DNA of 64,000 bases from Pisaster brevispinus (taxonomy: Eukaryota > Echinodermata > Asteroidea > Forcipulatida > Asteriidae). The notes beneath the pieces were generated by a model. That model saw only the letters and a program-made list of their open reading frames with translations. It did no database searches and was not told the DNA's origin. Below, piece by piece: positions 1 to 14,900 of this stretch; within the stretch, counting starts at the first letter, position 1, and every line of letters begins with the position of its first letter. Position numbers and translations under genes: made by a program. The stretch lies in NCBI GenBank assembly GCA_023634235.1, contig JAMKCF010000020.1, forward strand, positions 7,874,001 through 7,938,000, given 5' to 3'.

Positions 1-2467
1 ACCTTCTAAATATTTCAGTTTGTTCCTGTATAAAAGTAAAAACTTGAAATCTAAGAGTTGAAATGGAAGTAAAATTCCTTGAGATTTTAGAATGTGCGTA
101 CGGGGATGAAGCCACTAAGCAAAGCAATACCACAATGACGCAAGTTTGCGGGGCTAGTTTCTTTCAAAAGACTTCCAACCTTCGAAGTGCCCGGTTCCCG
201 TTAACACGCCCCGTTTCCACGAGTGAGTCACAGTCTGTATGATTGGATCTTATGACCTCCTACATGAGCCCCAAAGTACTTCGAACACTGTACAATTTTG
301 CTATACGTAGTCAACAAATTAGAATATCAAGTCATAAACCACAAGCTGGTAAATATTAAGTAACTTGTGGTTGAACAAAGACAAATTTACTAGTGTGGAA
401 CTTGGAATCTGCGACCTCCAAATTAGAATCCAGGCCCAATGTCACAATTACTTCAGTTTTGTATAGAATATCGCTTTGCCAAATTCTTCGGTTGTTCTTC
501 GTCTCTCTATTTTTGCATCATGTCCTAGGTCCATTTTCACCAACAAAACTGTTCGCCTTTTGTTTACAGTGCCATCAAAATCGGTATAATAATCCAATAT
601 ATGTTATTAATGTTCCTTCGTGTAGTTGAAATATCGTCTGGCTATCCTAAAGGAAAGTCACCACAAGCTGTGCCTGATATTAAACCTTTACCATAATTTA
701 TCTTTCCCTTTATGGATGGTTTGGAAGATTATCTCTGCAAAAGTTACATTGCTAGACGAATTCTGCATTAAAGCACCCTAACTTGCTAACACATTAGGAA
801 ACATCAATTTTGACTCTTTGCCTCGCATCTCCACATTTCCTCGTTAAAACTAGAACTCAAAATGACATTCAAGTTTGCTTGTTGTATACACGTCCCTTCC
901 TTTCCCCCGGGATTGGAACTGCCTCAGAGCTCAGATCAGAGCTCAGAGCTCAACAGTTCATTCTAATCATGGGAAATGGCTGATTCACGTGATTTGCAGA
1001 TGGGGGTCTCGAAAGCATGGATGATATATAAATAGCCTGTCTCATGAAAGAATGACTTGAGTTTTCTCGCAGTCATTTCCGGCTACTCAAATGTCACGGG
1101 CACATCGTGTGATGAGTTGTCCGTTCATGATGTGTGTTACGGGCAGCATCGATACATTGTTAATAAATTATTAGCAACTTCTTGTTGCTTGGAATACTAC
1201 TGTCTTTGAAGAAACCTCCTTTTGGTCCAGCTGGCCTCGATTTCACAAAACAATTTTCTTCTTAAGATGAGTTGTCAATATTGCCCTATTGCGATTTGTA
1301 TTGTAACTTTACACTTTGCTTTAGATTTTATTAGAAATGTTATTGTCTGCATCATAAAAATAAAGACATTATTTATCGGGTGCTACTAGTAATGTATATT
1401 GCTTTCAAACGATGCTTAAGATTGATGCACATCTTAAGATCATTCTTTGCTTTTTGTGAAACCAAGCCCAGGTCAAAAGCTGCTACGTGCTTATTCCAGT
1501 GTTACAGACTTGATTCTGTAACTCCAACTCAGTCGCCTAATGTTCTGACTTTCGACTAGACGTTTTGTGACTTGCGAGTTGTGACACTACATATCGACTA
1601 ATGGAAAGTCAGTCACAGCAAAGGCCTTTATACGTGTATAAATTTGACTCACAAACTCATTGCTTACTTTAAAAAACAACACTTTTTGGCGATGAATCAA
1701 CTTCTGTTGATCGGAGCCTTAAGCAGCACTGTTATGATGCCTCTTGTCTCGATTTCAAAAGAGGTGTACCCTTGATCCTTTGATGCGTATCGACCTTATT
1801 GCTAAGCATTGTGTGTAGCCTCAGACGAAGAAGCTCCTTAGTCAAAGGCTGTACGCAAATGTTGAACAAATGTAGACAGATTTGCACCTAACTTGCATGG
1901 TATAAAGATGGCCATGGTGGTAAACTTCCTTTGACATTATAGTTTCCTTGAAATGCAGAAAACGAAACAGTTTAAGTTTTGATCTCGCGAGACCAGAACT
2001 TGATGTTTAAAAACAGAGAAAATGGTTAAGTTTATTGTAAACCATTTTCTTGTCACTCCGATGACTGATTAAGCTTGAATTTTCACATGTTTGTTTCATA
2101 CAGTGTACCTGTATATATTGGGTTACGTAAAGTGCAGATGCTTGTCTTTGACATTTATCAGTGTTGTCCGTGGGCTTAAACACTTAATGTGGTTGATTTC
2201 CACAAAAATACAATACATTGTAATATCGCCATAACTAATAACACAATTGGTTAGTAAAGATTATCATGATATTCGTACTTAGCTGAATTGATCCCCTCTC
2301 CATTGAAAACAAAGACATACAAAGGGATTAATAAAAGTATTTTGTGATAGCCCAGTGAGTCTAAAAGGAGGCATCGATTGGCTAAGTGAACAGTGTTGTT
2401 GATGGACTGAATGTAACGATTCTGCAGTAAACCCATATTCACATGTTCACAAGTATGGGTCCTATAC

Positions 2468-2985
2468 TTTAAAGAGGTGCTCCATGATCAAATTTAGTTT
2501 TGTGGTCCACTCATTTCCCAATAGATGTAGTCTTCATGAAAGTGGGGACATATTACAAGTCTCTTAACTCACGTTAAAGTGGTGTAATTGACATTCTATT
2601 TGAAACCCTTCCAGTGCAAAATGTTTCAACATTCAAAACATCGTATGACATCAATCATGAGAAAAATGGGTCTGTACATTTTTGTACGGGGATATTTTTG
2701 GTTCATTCCTAACGTTCAATGATATTCAAACAAAATAGCCTTGAATTTGAACTTTTGACTGATGAAAAAATTCCTCCTTGGAATGTAAAGTCCCATTAGT
2801 TGTTGAAATCCATTGACGTCATGATTCAAATTTTGCTCTGAAGAAGTCACGAATGAACAAAAACATTTCCCAGGTCGTCCATGGAATAAACAGTAGTTCA
2901 AATCGAATTCACACAAAAACCCCAAAGTACAGAAAAGCTAGTTCAGAACGCATTGATGCTATTCAAATGATTTTACCTCTTTAAA
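2468..2985. mobile_element. 518-bp element with perfect 11-base TIRs
   Basis: TTTAAAGAGGT at 2468-2478 and ACCTCTTTAAA at 2975-2985. The left interior matches the left arm of the element at 28338-28707 (for example CCTTCCAGTGCAAAAT and a later GTGCGGGG/GTACGGGG block). Confidence 0.65.
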
Positions 2986-5900
2986 AACGTTTGTTGCAGT
3001 TTGTGGCAACTGCTGTGTGATATAATGGTCAGAGGTGAGTGCTTGAAGTAATTGAACGAAACCAACACTCTTTGTTATGACTCTGTTCGGTTTACCTTTG
3101 AGCCCAACCTTCATGTAGTATGCAATAACATGAGAGGAAAAGGTAGCTTTGCATGAAATATAATTCACAGACTTGTTCTCGTTTACCGACATGGCTGATT
3201 GAACTTCGAGACGAACAATCCACTGTTTCAACTTGACTAACAACACCAGGTTTAGCTGCGGGACTGTGCAGTTACGTTCAGTACTGTTGACATTTTCCAT
3301 ATGAGTTTACCAAGCACGTTCTGGAAAAGTGAAATAACACGAATCTCCTACTTCCACGGTGAGTTTGTTATTCCCAGGTCGTCGATTTTAGGGCTTGCAG
3401 AGAATTGGACAGACAGCAAATTTAGAGATTTCCAAATATCACAGCCGTACGCAGTGAATACGGGATTGGAGGCTCGCTGCAATATCGTACCCACAGTGGT
3501 CACTCCCGGCGTCTTCTGTTGTTGAAAGTAAGTTCGACAAAGGAGTCATTGTTCAATGGTGTCGACAAGCATGTTTGAGAGTATGGGGAGGATCGTTGAA
3601 GAGGGTAATGACCTCTACTGTGAAGTGGTATAAGTATGTTCCCCTGGTATGCAAGCAGTCTTAAACACATTAGTTTCGTGGTCCATTGTCCAGACGGGTG
3701 CTGAAAGCAACATTGAGTTGGTTTACCTCACAGCTCAATACACACTGTAGTCGCATTGTTCATTTGTCATTTGGTTATTAAATACACGTACCTGGTGCAA
3801 CGCCTTTGCTTATCTACCGTTGAACTAATTTGAGATGAATGCGTAGATATGGGAGTCAAACTTAACGTAATCAGTCATTGCTTGTTAAAGGTAAGCTACA
3901 AAAAACAACCTGTTGTTGTCACAGATATGGGTTTTTTTTCGCTTGAAAGTGTATTAATTCGTGTGGCATACAGGAGAACTCTTTGGGAGTTCTGCTTTTC
4001 GTGACACGAGCACGGAATTTGGCACACAGTCAGTATTTGCAACGAGAAATATATTTGGCTATAGGACCGTCGAAGATTTGTCCTTTTCCAAAATAGAATA
4101 AGAAACACTTTTTAAACATTGTCAACAAGGCTGCCATCTCTTTTTATTCTGCTAATATTTTAAGAGGACACATCTGCGATGGCCTATATAGACAAATATC
4201 ATTTTCATGACAAATACTTTGTCTGTGTGCCAAATCGCATGTTTTAATTATCAACGAAAGCACAATTCTATCACATATCTGTCGTACTAGGTTGAGGTTT
4301 GGTGCTGATGATTATTCATAATGATGAATCCCTATATAGTAAAGCTCAGTTGAGTTTCCAGGAATTTTTTCCACTAAGACACGGAGGTGGCGAATTGCTT
4401 TCCAGTTGAAGGGGGGGGGGGCATGCTTCCCCCTGTTCTGGGCACCGCATGTCTCTGTATAGTTTTGTCGTGGATCACACCTATGGGGGCACTGGGAAAT
4501 GGGGGGGGGGTGCCCCCAGTCCCTCGTCCCTAAGCCGCTTGTAAAGCTTAAAGTTGTCTGAGGTGTTATCAAGTTTCTTACGAACATTTTTTTCCAGGTT
4601 GCTTCAAGAAGAGGGTGCATTTTAGTTCCACTTGGCATGAATACACACTGTTGTTAAATGGTTTTGTTTGTTAATTTGTTAATGAGATATAATGCTGAGA
4701 GCATGTGTTGCCATGCTTCTAACGAGGAAACAAAACCGTTTAGTTCAAAAATGTAACCACATAAAATTCCTTTCACTGAAAATCAGCTGACTCTCGTTAT
4801 AACAAGATCTCTTGGACTGCCAAATTACCCCTTTAGAACAAAAATGTTTTGATAAGAGGTCAGCAAAAAGAGAGAGAGAGAGAGAAAAAAGAAAAAATAA
4901 AGAAGAAAAAAAAACACGAAAAAGAAGGGGAAAAAGACCACAAATTAGAAATGAGTTTCAGGACTTCAGAATGTACTCTTTATAAGCAGTTCCTTTATAA
5001 TATTCTCTTTATAACGCGCTCTTTATAACAAGGTTGATTGTTACTGCAGCAACGTTAGTGTTGTGGCACGTTTCTACGATCCGCATATTTTTGTTTAAAC
5101 TATTGCATTGCTGAAACACTCCATGTTAACGCGTAATATGCATATTTTTTTGTTACATGTTTAGATTAAAGGTACCTTGTTTTTATCACCATATAAACGT
5201 TTAAATTATGCGTGTCGTGCGTTAGCCGTTTTACAGCGTGGATATGCTGACCGCAACATGTTTCAGTAATTGCAAAGCCACTTGAGCAATGTTTAATGAT
5301 ATTGTGCAAAACCATCCTATTTGTTCGGTTACTTGAAGGTCTACCTGATGTTATAATTGTTTGTGTATACAGGTCATTCTTGTCGTTGTTGAAAAAAACA
5401 CAATAAATAAAGTCACGTTTACATAAAGCACGCGGTGACACAAAACGACCAGAACACAAAATGTCCGCTAAGCTGATTATTAACCCACACTGGATTTCTC
5501 CAGTATCTTCTCGGGAGACACCTTTCAGTCCAAGGACATTCATTCTTCAATCTTTAATCTTGTCTCATCTGTGCTTGTTTTGGGGACCTGTCTACCGACC
5601 GCCTGCCGAGCAGACCCTTCCTCCATGAGCAGACGAACAGTTGTAAGGTTTTCATAGTTTGACGCCAATTGACAAGCGTGCCATCTCGTTGTAAAATTAA
5701 TTTGAAATGTTCAAAATATGAAACGGCGAGGGCGTAATGTATTGCGCTCTTTCCTTACATTGTGACTTGTAACTTGACCTCTGGCTTAATATTCAGTTTT
5801 ATGCTGGGATAACGTAATGGCTCGACTATAGACTGCAAAACCATAGAACTATGGGTTGATATCTCTATGGTAAGAAGGTGACATGCCACGTCACCGATGA

Positions 5901-6894
5901 CCTGACGAAACACGTGGTCGGTCAAACAACTTCTCTTGAAATGTCAACTGTTGGCCCTCCTGCCTCGTGCGATCGATTTGATCAATCACACCTAATTGTG
6001 GCAGGATCGGGTGAACTTCTGTTACCGTGAGGCGGCCACGAGCGCTGGTTCCTCCCAAGATTTTATGGTGAGAGTTAAAGACGTCTTATCCTCATCCTCT
6101 CCAATTGCCGAGGTAGGACTCTTAAATCAGATCAAGACATGTGTCTTCATTAGTCCACCCTTTTAAGCAAACTTAACAATCACCAAGGCCGGGCCCCGTC
6201 GGAGCATGCCGTCGTAGCAGATATCGTCTGCCGTCTTTCGCGGTGACTTTCCCGTTGAACTTTAGGAAGACATAGGGGGTACTTATGGCTTGAGGATTCC
6301 GCCTTGCGGTTTGTGACATATTTGTGTCAAAGCAAGCGTGCACCGTTCTCATTTGAAGGTGATTGGTCCTGTCTGCGGATTAGAGCGAGTTGGAGATGGT
6401 TAAAGAAAGCATGGAATTTCTCAATGTTAAGAAGTCACTCTTGATTCATCTTTCCCTGGAGCTACTTTACCGTGTCCACTTGCGCTATATTGAATGAATC
6501 GACGACCGGTATAGTTGGATCCGCTTTACTGAACAGTTTACCTTATTAGACGTACTCGTATGTGAATACAAGTATTGACTTCAACAGTACAGTAATTCGG
6601 TACATACCATATTTAGATGACATTTATAGCGTCGACGTCATGATGTTCGCTTTTATAACGGGTGTTTGTCTGAGGGACGTTTGTTCGTGAGTGTCAAACA
6701 GGAGTCGTTTACCCCGTTAGGTGAGTCTGTGCTGAATACATCTCAAGGCTTTTTGGAATGGAATACGTGTTATTATTTAACTGCTTCCACAATGTGTTCT
6801 GGTTTTAAAGAGCATTATTAGATTACATTTTCCTTCATTGGTCATGACAACAAATTAGTGTGGTGAAAGGCATGGAAACAATTACGATGTACTT

Positions 6895-7110
6895 ATTTGT
6901 TTATTTATTTTTTTGTTAAATGAAAAATCGCCCAACACAAGACCAAAGGGCCACTCAAGGTTTAAAGTACATGAACAATCAAGAAAATTTAAAGAAAAGG
7001 AGAAGGTATCTGTTCACATTCCTCTTAAACTGGAATTGATTACAAGATGGTGGAAAACAAGATACGGGAGTTCCAAAGTGCAGCAGTATTGAATACCCTG
7101 ATCATCGATG
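6895..7110 (-). mobile_element. Decayed LINE 3' end
   Basis: On the - strand the frames read fragments like NTAALWNS and FKRNVNRYLLL, as at the end of LINE ORF2 proteins, followed by a tail with AAATAAATAAACAAATAAG-like repeats. Confidence 0.45.
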
Positions 7111-8189
7111 AGAAGTTAATTATATGGATTGGCTGTTCCTGTAATTTCAATGACCCTTTGCGATGTCAAGCGTTGCCGTGTACGGTGGGATTCGACAGCA
7201 TGCTCTCTCGCAGCGTCCGGGAACTAGTCACGACGTCTACGAACCAAATTGAATTTCCTCACATCAGAAGATGCAGAGTGTAGCTTTGATATCATGTCAC
7301 AGCCATTACGTTATGTCAGATACCCACTAGACAGCTGAGGTTACATCAATGTAACAGAGCAGGTACCAGACTGCTTTTGCTACCAGCCTCGGTTTGGTTG
7401 TTTGATTGGAGACTTTTGAGATGATAGCGGGCGTCCCACTCATCTGTCCTTTTCTATTGTTCTTGTCCCATTAATTAAGAGTGACACATCTCATGAAAAC
7501 ATTTCTTTCGGGGCAAGCAACGTCAGCCTTTACTTTGTGTAAAGTATTGAACGGACGTCGACTGTCGACGGACGTTATTTCGCTTCAAGTGTTTCGCCAA
7601 AAATTACTGAACAAACAAATACTTTTAAAATAGACTGCACTTGAATTTGACTGTAATGTTCATAGCTGAAAAGGAACCGTGTGCAATGAAAGCTTAATTA
7701 GGCTAAGCTATCATGATCTATTTGAGGATTGACGCTAATTACCGCCGACAGAAGTAGTCAACAGTCCTTGTTGACAGCAAGCACGGTTAAAGCCTCTCTA
7801 TCCCTTCATTGGATGAGGATCATTGATGGACTTGCTCCCATAAACGGCGAAGTCGTTACCCATTGTGGTTACACATTGTTCTGGGCTCAAAATCATACCT
7901 TGAGGAACCACCGTAATACATAATTTTCCCCGATAGCCGTGAGACGACTACATTGTTGCAGTCAGGATTATTTCTCAGCTCCTCGTTAGAGCGAACCGAA
8001 GCTCTTGGCGAAATAAAAAAACATTGACGCTATTTCCCTGTGTTATCTAGATTATGTGCTGTAAGCCACGATTTGATTATTGGTGGATGTTGGTGTGAAG
8101 ACGGTTTGGATGTATGTCTGTTATTAACAGGGAATGCCGCCCACTTGTGTCATGTAACATCTTTTGCACCTTTTTACAATGATCTTATC

Positions 8190-8317
8190 TTAGGCCGTGT
8201 CCGAATCCAGCGACTTCGGCTACGGCTATGGACGTTGGCTGAAACGACAACGAGACGGGACTTTTCGGCATTCCGGCTGTAGCCACTGCCGAACCCATTA
8301 ATCAAGACACGGCCTTA
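8190..8317. mobile_element. 128-bp TIR element (GGCCGTGTC ends)
   Basis: Starts TTAGGCCGTGTC and ends GACACGGCCTTA. Inside are GGCTACGGC/GCTGTAGCC motifs that recur in degraded repeats at about 42060-42180 and 46660-46860. Confidence 0.7.
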
Positions 8318-8840
8318 TAGATAGCTTATCACGCTGCAGTCTTGTCACCTCGTGTAACAGCGACATTGAATACGGACTCTCAGTCTAACTGGGAATTGAC
8401 AGACTAATTTCTCTTCCAGATTCGGTTTGATAACACTGATTCAAATGGGAGAAAATCAAGCTGGCCTCGTCGTGGCACAAGATGGAAAACCGAAACTCTA
8501 TCTGTTGTAGGAATGTGCGATACTCATGGGCGCCATTTCATCAATCGATTGTTTGGCTATTCATTGAGAGCAATGGTCATGTTGCACTGATTTTTTTTTG
8601 CAACCAAAATGTTGCTTGCTGAAATGGCATCAGTGCACATGTCACATTTCAGTACAAGTCGCCCATCTTGTGCCTTTGGCGCGCTATTAGTCTTTGATTG
8701 TAATATCATCTGCGTAAGATGCGTGTACAGACCAATGTTTCTGTTTCATTTAAAAAGATTGCCTCCTCAGTGGAACAATATCAACCAGAGAGGTACTCTG
8801 TATTAACACATTCTAAATTTTATTTTGCTTTTCTACACAG

Positions 8841-8945
8841 CTGACGGAGTGTCACCTTGCCATTGATGACCTGACCTCAGAACTTGCCCGAGAGAGGGAG
8901 CTCTTCGCTCAAGAGAAATCTGAGATGGACCTCCGGTTACAAGAG
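8841..8945 (+). CDS. SOGA/MTCL-like, first visible coding exon (35 codons)
   Basis: The acceptor is ttctacacag and the donor is GAG|gttagt. It enters and leaves in phase 0 and encodes a charged helix (starts LTECHLAIDDL, ends LRLQE). The heptad character and the same-phase junction to the next exon identify it as coding although it is too short to stand out as an ORF. Confidence 0.8.
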
Positions 8946-11900
8946 GTTAGTGTTAACCTAGATGGGGAAATGTTGTCTAGCCAATGTTTAGATCAACTCC
9001 TTGTTATGGCCTGCTAAATTATGGATTGACCGGCAGGTTACAGAAATTGCACAACTTGAATACATTGTTTTAAGAAGATAATGTAAGACGTCTTTGAGCA
9101 CATTGGATTGATAACGTGTTATGATCACGTTTTGTGAGGTTCATTTAGCCGGCACATGTCTTCCTGCCAGAAAATATGAATGGTTCCAAGTACACAACAT
9201 TCTTCATTGCCGCAACATTTTAGTCTGAAACAATCACCGAACCATGGGTACACAACAAGCTATCCAATACATTTTGTCCCGGATTTTCACAAAAACTACA
9301 TCATATTTGTTAAAGATTTATATATAGTTTCACATACGAGAACCTGTAAAGGGTTGTATGATTTCTGATTGCACTCGTAGGCGGGTAACTTTGCAATCTT
9401 ACGAGTTTCCTGCAGTAGGCAGGAAGACGTGGGTCCGACTGTTAACATAGTGGGTTTCAATGGTTACTCTTCATCACAAGGCATAGGATGATGGTAGGAA
9501 AGGGAGCGCGACCTCCGTGCTCTGTTTCACTTTCATGTTCCGTAGCATGTCCACATTAATTTATTTGATGAACCATAAGGACTGAAAAAAACAAATCAAG
9601 TTGAATGTTTTTTCACAAGTTTGTGTTTTAAGTTGAGAACATCCCTTTTATTAAAAGGCATTATACAGGATTGGTAAGGATAAAAACACAATTGTTTAAT
9701 TTGAGTCTGAAAGCTTACTGAATATAAAATTCATACTAGAATCATATTTCCTATGAAATAATTCCCTATGAAATGAATCATATTCACGAAAACCTTAACC
9801 TATGCAACAGCTGATGATTTGGGTTGTTGCATAACCAAAATTAAGCACATTATGTTTTCATGCTGAAAATTGTGCATTATCTTTCACTATTTTTCGTGAC
9901 TTTCACAACGGATTGAGCCCAAGTTTTCACAGGTTTGTAATTTGACGTATCCGTTTGATCACACACAACATGAACACTGTCTGTGACTATTTATGAACAC
10001 TGTCTGTGACTATTTTGTCAGCTCTTTAATACTGTTTAGTCATAATAGTCACAACGAAGACACAATGTTCACAAAAAACGGGGTCGCGGAAAATAAGTTT
10101 TGTGTCTTCAACTTTTAAAACTTTTCTAGTATAGCGTAAAAATAAATGTCTTTTAAAAGGGCCACTATAAGTTGCATAAAATGGGATACGTTTGCATTGC
10201 ATTGTAATATTTGGACATTGTGTCCGACTGATACAAAAGGAAAAGGTTTGTGGTTGTCTTAAAACAAAGGCCTGTTTGCAATTTGTTATCAACATTTTCA
10301 GACCGGCTGCTCGATATGTGCCACTTGTACAACCTCCGCACAGAAAATCAAAGGAAATCTGAGTTCCCTTAGCGCACTTGATGTAAAAAGCGTATCTTTG
10401 GTACAATCCATCCTTTCGCGAGTAAAAATAATCCCTCAGCTAACTGAGTAGTTCCGTTTGGAACTTCCTCCTTCTCAGGGGTTAGGGTGTATTAATAGAC
10501 GCTTATCCGACAACGTATTCCATAGGGGATTTAGCCAACATTAACCGCGATGTTGTTGATAAAGTTATGTGTTATCGGGTGTAGACTTTTGAGGGAAAAA
10601 GGGATTGACGAGGTTGAAGAGAGATTCTTGCAAAGGGAACATTGAGTTGTTTGTTCCAATTGTCTTCTTTATCATTGCCGCAGTTTTAAATAGAGGTATG
10701 TACACTTTAGATTCGAACTGTCTAAGTTTGGTGGAACTACTCTTATGAAGTTCCAGTTGAAACCCACTAATCTTTGCTGGGTCCAATTTCATGGCACTTC
10801 TTCCACAAAATTATGTGCAATTGCCGCACCGTAAAGCCCGTGAATCTGTGGGCTGTACGCGCAAACGTCTCCGGTAAGCTGTGCCGTGAAACAGTGCTTT
10901 GCTGTCTGGTTCCCAATGCAAGAGCGCGCCCCAACCAGCCAAACAAAAGTGAAAAGGAGATTATGAACAAAACATTTGTTTAATGTAGGTTGAGCACAAA
11001 ATTCAACTGAGGGAATTTTTCACCGCACAAATTTGCTCACAGCGCTCACATTCATGTCGAGTCACTCCGAGAGTCAACAGAGTATGCTTGGCCATTGTCG
11101 TCACAGAGACGCCCGTGCCCTGTGACGAATAATTGTATTTGAAAAAATAAAATGAAAAAAAAATCTCGAAAATAAAGACATTTGCAAAACTTGCTATTAT
11201 GCATATGCAGTTAATTGTTGTATTTTTATTGAATGTTAGCTATGGTTCATTTGTCTTTATGTTACAAATGATCAAGTAAAAACACTTTTCGAATTTGCTA
11301 ATTGACACTGTTGCTTGATGTAGCAAATGCTTAAAATAATGGTGTGTTGTCACAGAGAGTGGACTCCAGATTGAGACCTGTACATACAGTGAACAAGTTT
11401 CTGATGCTGAATGCCCAAAGCATGTTTCCGAAGCCTTCACAAATTCAGCAACGTTGCAATAATTGTTATATGCCCTGTATATGTTATGCTTGCATTATAC
11501 TGCTCGCGTATAAACGATTAACCCAAAACTCACATTGAAATTCATAAATTCACAAATCTCTCCAAAGTTTATTTGAAAAGACACGTTTACTCAAGAGAAA
11601 CAATTTTTTGAGAAGTTCTGACCGACCTTAAAGACACTGCTTCCGGCACAGGGCGCAGATAGTCGGCAGCCTGTAGGCCTATCTCATCCTTTTTAGCTTA
11701 GCTGATGCGTCACACGCTTTACCAGGCCAGTCTGGCAAGAAAATAAGTCCCTTGGTCTTTAGCATTTGCAAGAGCAACACCACCTTCTTCTAACATGAGT
11801 TACTTACCTCTGGTTGGTATAATGTTTAACAGCTCTCTATGATTTTAACTTGTTTATACTAATCTCATAACTATCAACTAATTGATTTTTAATACTTCAT

Positions 11901-14900
11901 GTTCTTCCCCACTCACACGCATGTTCTCTGCCACCCTGTCCAACTCGACCTTTAAAACGATTGACTCATTTCCAATAACGCCTGATTGATGAACGTGTTC
12001 GCCCCTCCAAACCCACCCAATGATTCCTGCTGGATGGAATAACGGGTACCTACGCTTGTTCACATTCTGCGATGTTTTCTCCACCGACTGTACGCCACTG
12101 TATGCCGATGCATGACACCCTGCTGGCCACGCACGGTCTTCTTTCTTGGACCCTTCCTGTATGTTACCCTTCTTGGAATACCTCGTCAACTTTGTATGTC
12201 CGCATGATACCCATTGCTTACCACAACACTGCTACCCTCTTCCTAAAATATTCCACCCAAAATGCAAAACTACGCTGACTCCTCTCTCTGACCACCTCTG
12301 CCAAAAAAAATTGCGTCTTTTACCGTCAAATATCACGCTGCGCACCTGCTCTACGCGACTGTCAACAAACGCACTTGGTGGTCATCACCACCCTCCCCGA
12401 TTTAAAAACTGCCTTAAAACTACCGTCACTGAACGTTTGATAGTACGCTAAGAAATTCCACTCCCCCGACCCTGTCTCACATTCCCCCGACGCACCACAG
12501 ACACAGGACGAGCAGGACCGGGCAGAGAAGAGATTCGCCTTCGAGAAGGAGAGTTCGGAACTCCAGAAGAAGATGGAGACGATGGCCTGGAGGAGGGAAA
12601 AAGCTGAGCTCTCCAAGAGGCTGGATGAGCTGAAAATGAAGATGGAGGACATGCAGAGCAGACCGGATGTTACTGCAAGTGCTACTCTTGGGCAAGAGGT
12701 ATAGTACATTGAATCTTTTTTGGACGAATTCGTTTAATTTGCAACCAGGGAATCCCCCGAAAGTTGGCACCTTAATATAGCCCCTGTGGGTTGAGGTGAC
12801 TTCTTCAGAAATGTCCCTTTTTTCAGTTCGAGGTGGGACTGGGAATGATTTCCAACGTGATACAGCAAAAAGATAAATACAGTGCTGCATCAAACTAATC
12901 ATGTTTGTTGCAAATATTCTGTCGAATATGTTTCAGATTGGTCTCATTAAATGAAGGTTGCACTTATTTCCACATAATTAATACCATCACTGATCAACAT
13001 GGGTAATTTATGCAACACTATTAAACCTGTTTTCCTTACAGTTCTTGCTTTTAGCAATATTTATGCACTGACTGATTTGACCAACTTAATTATATTTTGA
13101 GAAGCTTTTTATTTACCATTTACCACTAGCTTGAATTTCATGATGTCTTTTGCGGGTGTTTGATGAATACCTTTAATATTTACAACCAAAACATTAAGGA
13201 CAATGTGTTATGCTGAAAATTGTAATGGGTGTTCACAAAACATGAACACTGTGTGCGACTATTTTGTCAGCTCTACCAATCTTGTGTAATACCTTTAATA
13301 TGTATTTGCCAAGTGAAAAAGCTGGGCGACTGGTGAGATGACAAGGCAATTGGTTCTGCTGACGAGTCACCGAACAAGTAAAGTGCAAACCCTGCAATAA
13401 TTTTGAACATTTTACAACAGTCCCAACCGTTTTGTTCGCTGTTTTGAAGTTAAGAAGGCGGCGGGTCTTCCGGTGACCCATACAGCTGATCTGGTCTCGA
13501 TGACGATCAAGCCCATCAGATAATTCCGCGTGTCACGCGTAGAGATTTGTCCAGTATACCTTGAGACGTTTGTGCTCCCTAAGTGACCAAATAAAACCTC
13601 AAAGCCGTGTAATTTGATTAAATGACGTAACTAATGAAAGTTCAATTTCATGATTCAATGCTAGCATCCTCATGGAAATATCAAATTAGTGTTGAATAAA
13701 CGGAGAGCTTAAAGATGCGGGTCATAGATTGGTTTTGCTGATTTCTGCCCAGTGGTCCAGTGGATATTTTGAGCTCAAGGCACACGCGAATATTGTTCAT
13801 TTAAGGACACACTGTTATCAGAACAAAATGATGGTCCCATTATATACAAGTGTTTCCATTCGTTACCCATAGCAAATCAAATTGTTTAGAACACACAGTT
13901 ATCTTTAAACCCGTTCGTAATTGTCTTGAGAAGCAACTTGGTTGAAGGGGAACATTCACATTTGCCGTACAATCTATCGATTCATGCAATTATGGTAATT
14001 GCATCCGTGCTGCCATTTTATACTACACGTTATAGGTGAAACCCCGTCGCGCTGGAAATAATTTGGGGCTAAAATGATTGCCCCTTGAACTGGTGGGTGC
14101 TCTAAAACAACAGCCACCGGAGTAATCAGTGTGCACATGATCTGTTTCAGCTGTGGTTATAGAACAAGTCAAAGGACAGAATTTGATGTGTCACATTTTT
14201 CACGGAAAGCGCAGTCAGATGTCACCTTTAATTCCGATGATTTATTTGCAAGGAACATAATCTACTTGAAATCAGATTTTCATTTGGTAGATAATTATCA
14301 TGGAAATGAGTTTCATGTCGTAGCAACGTTCTCGATAGGAACCTCAACGTCAAGTAACGCCCCGGATTGGTAAATGACACGATGAGTCATTGCGAGACTA
14401 ACAAACTGACGAGATTGCATGTCCTTGTTAGGATTTCAAGTAAAATGTGTCGCAAAATTAGTCGTCTGTTTACACATTTGCAACCCCATTACTAGAGTGA
14501 CATTATTGCCATCTAGTGAAAGAGACACAGGGACGTTATCAGGTCGGATATCCATGTGTCAGTCATGCGTTTTGCATAAAAATAAAACTACACGCTAATC
14601 AACGCACATAATCGACCTCTTGCATAACATGCAACGCCGCTAGTAATTTGTTTATTGTTGTCACGTTCCTTTTCTTTAATCTTTTTTAAAATATTTTTTT
14701 ACATTGCGAGTCAAACTCACACGAAAAAAGCAAAAAAGAAAGAAAAAGTTTTTACCTAAAAATCACCCACAATTTCTATCTTTTCAGGACGAGGCAAGGT
14801 TTTGTATTGCTAACTCTGGATGGGCCAAACCTGCACCATCGTGCCAACCAAATTCATTCAGAATTGTGTATGGGGGTCACCGTCTCTTGCTTAAGTTTGC

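Larger units (their letters stand above)
1..8840. other. Non-coding lead-in; probably intron or 5' flank of the SOGA/MTCL-like gene
   Basis: No reading frame here looks like a conserved exon. The first recognisable exon (8841) begins in phase 0 after a good acceptor, so at least one coding exon lies further 5', outside the window or too short to see. The stretch holds a TIR element (2468-2985), a fragment of the 350-bp dispersed repeat (about 2051-2115), two poly-G runs (4411-4421 and 4501-4510), an AG-rich microsatellite (about 4871-4886), a LINE relic (about 6895-7110) and a small TIR element (8190-8317). Confidence 0.6.

Noticed and set aside
12072..12451. Open frames just before the 12501 exon
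   Set aside because: They lie in the intron upstream of a clear acceptor, in frames that do not join the exon, with no coiled-coil character.
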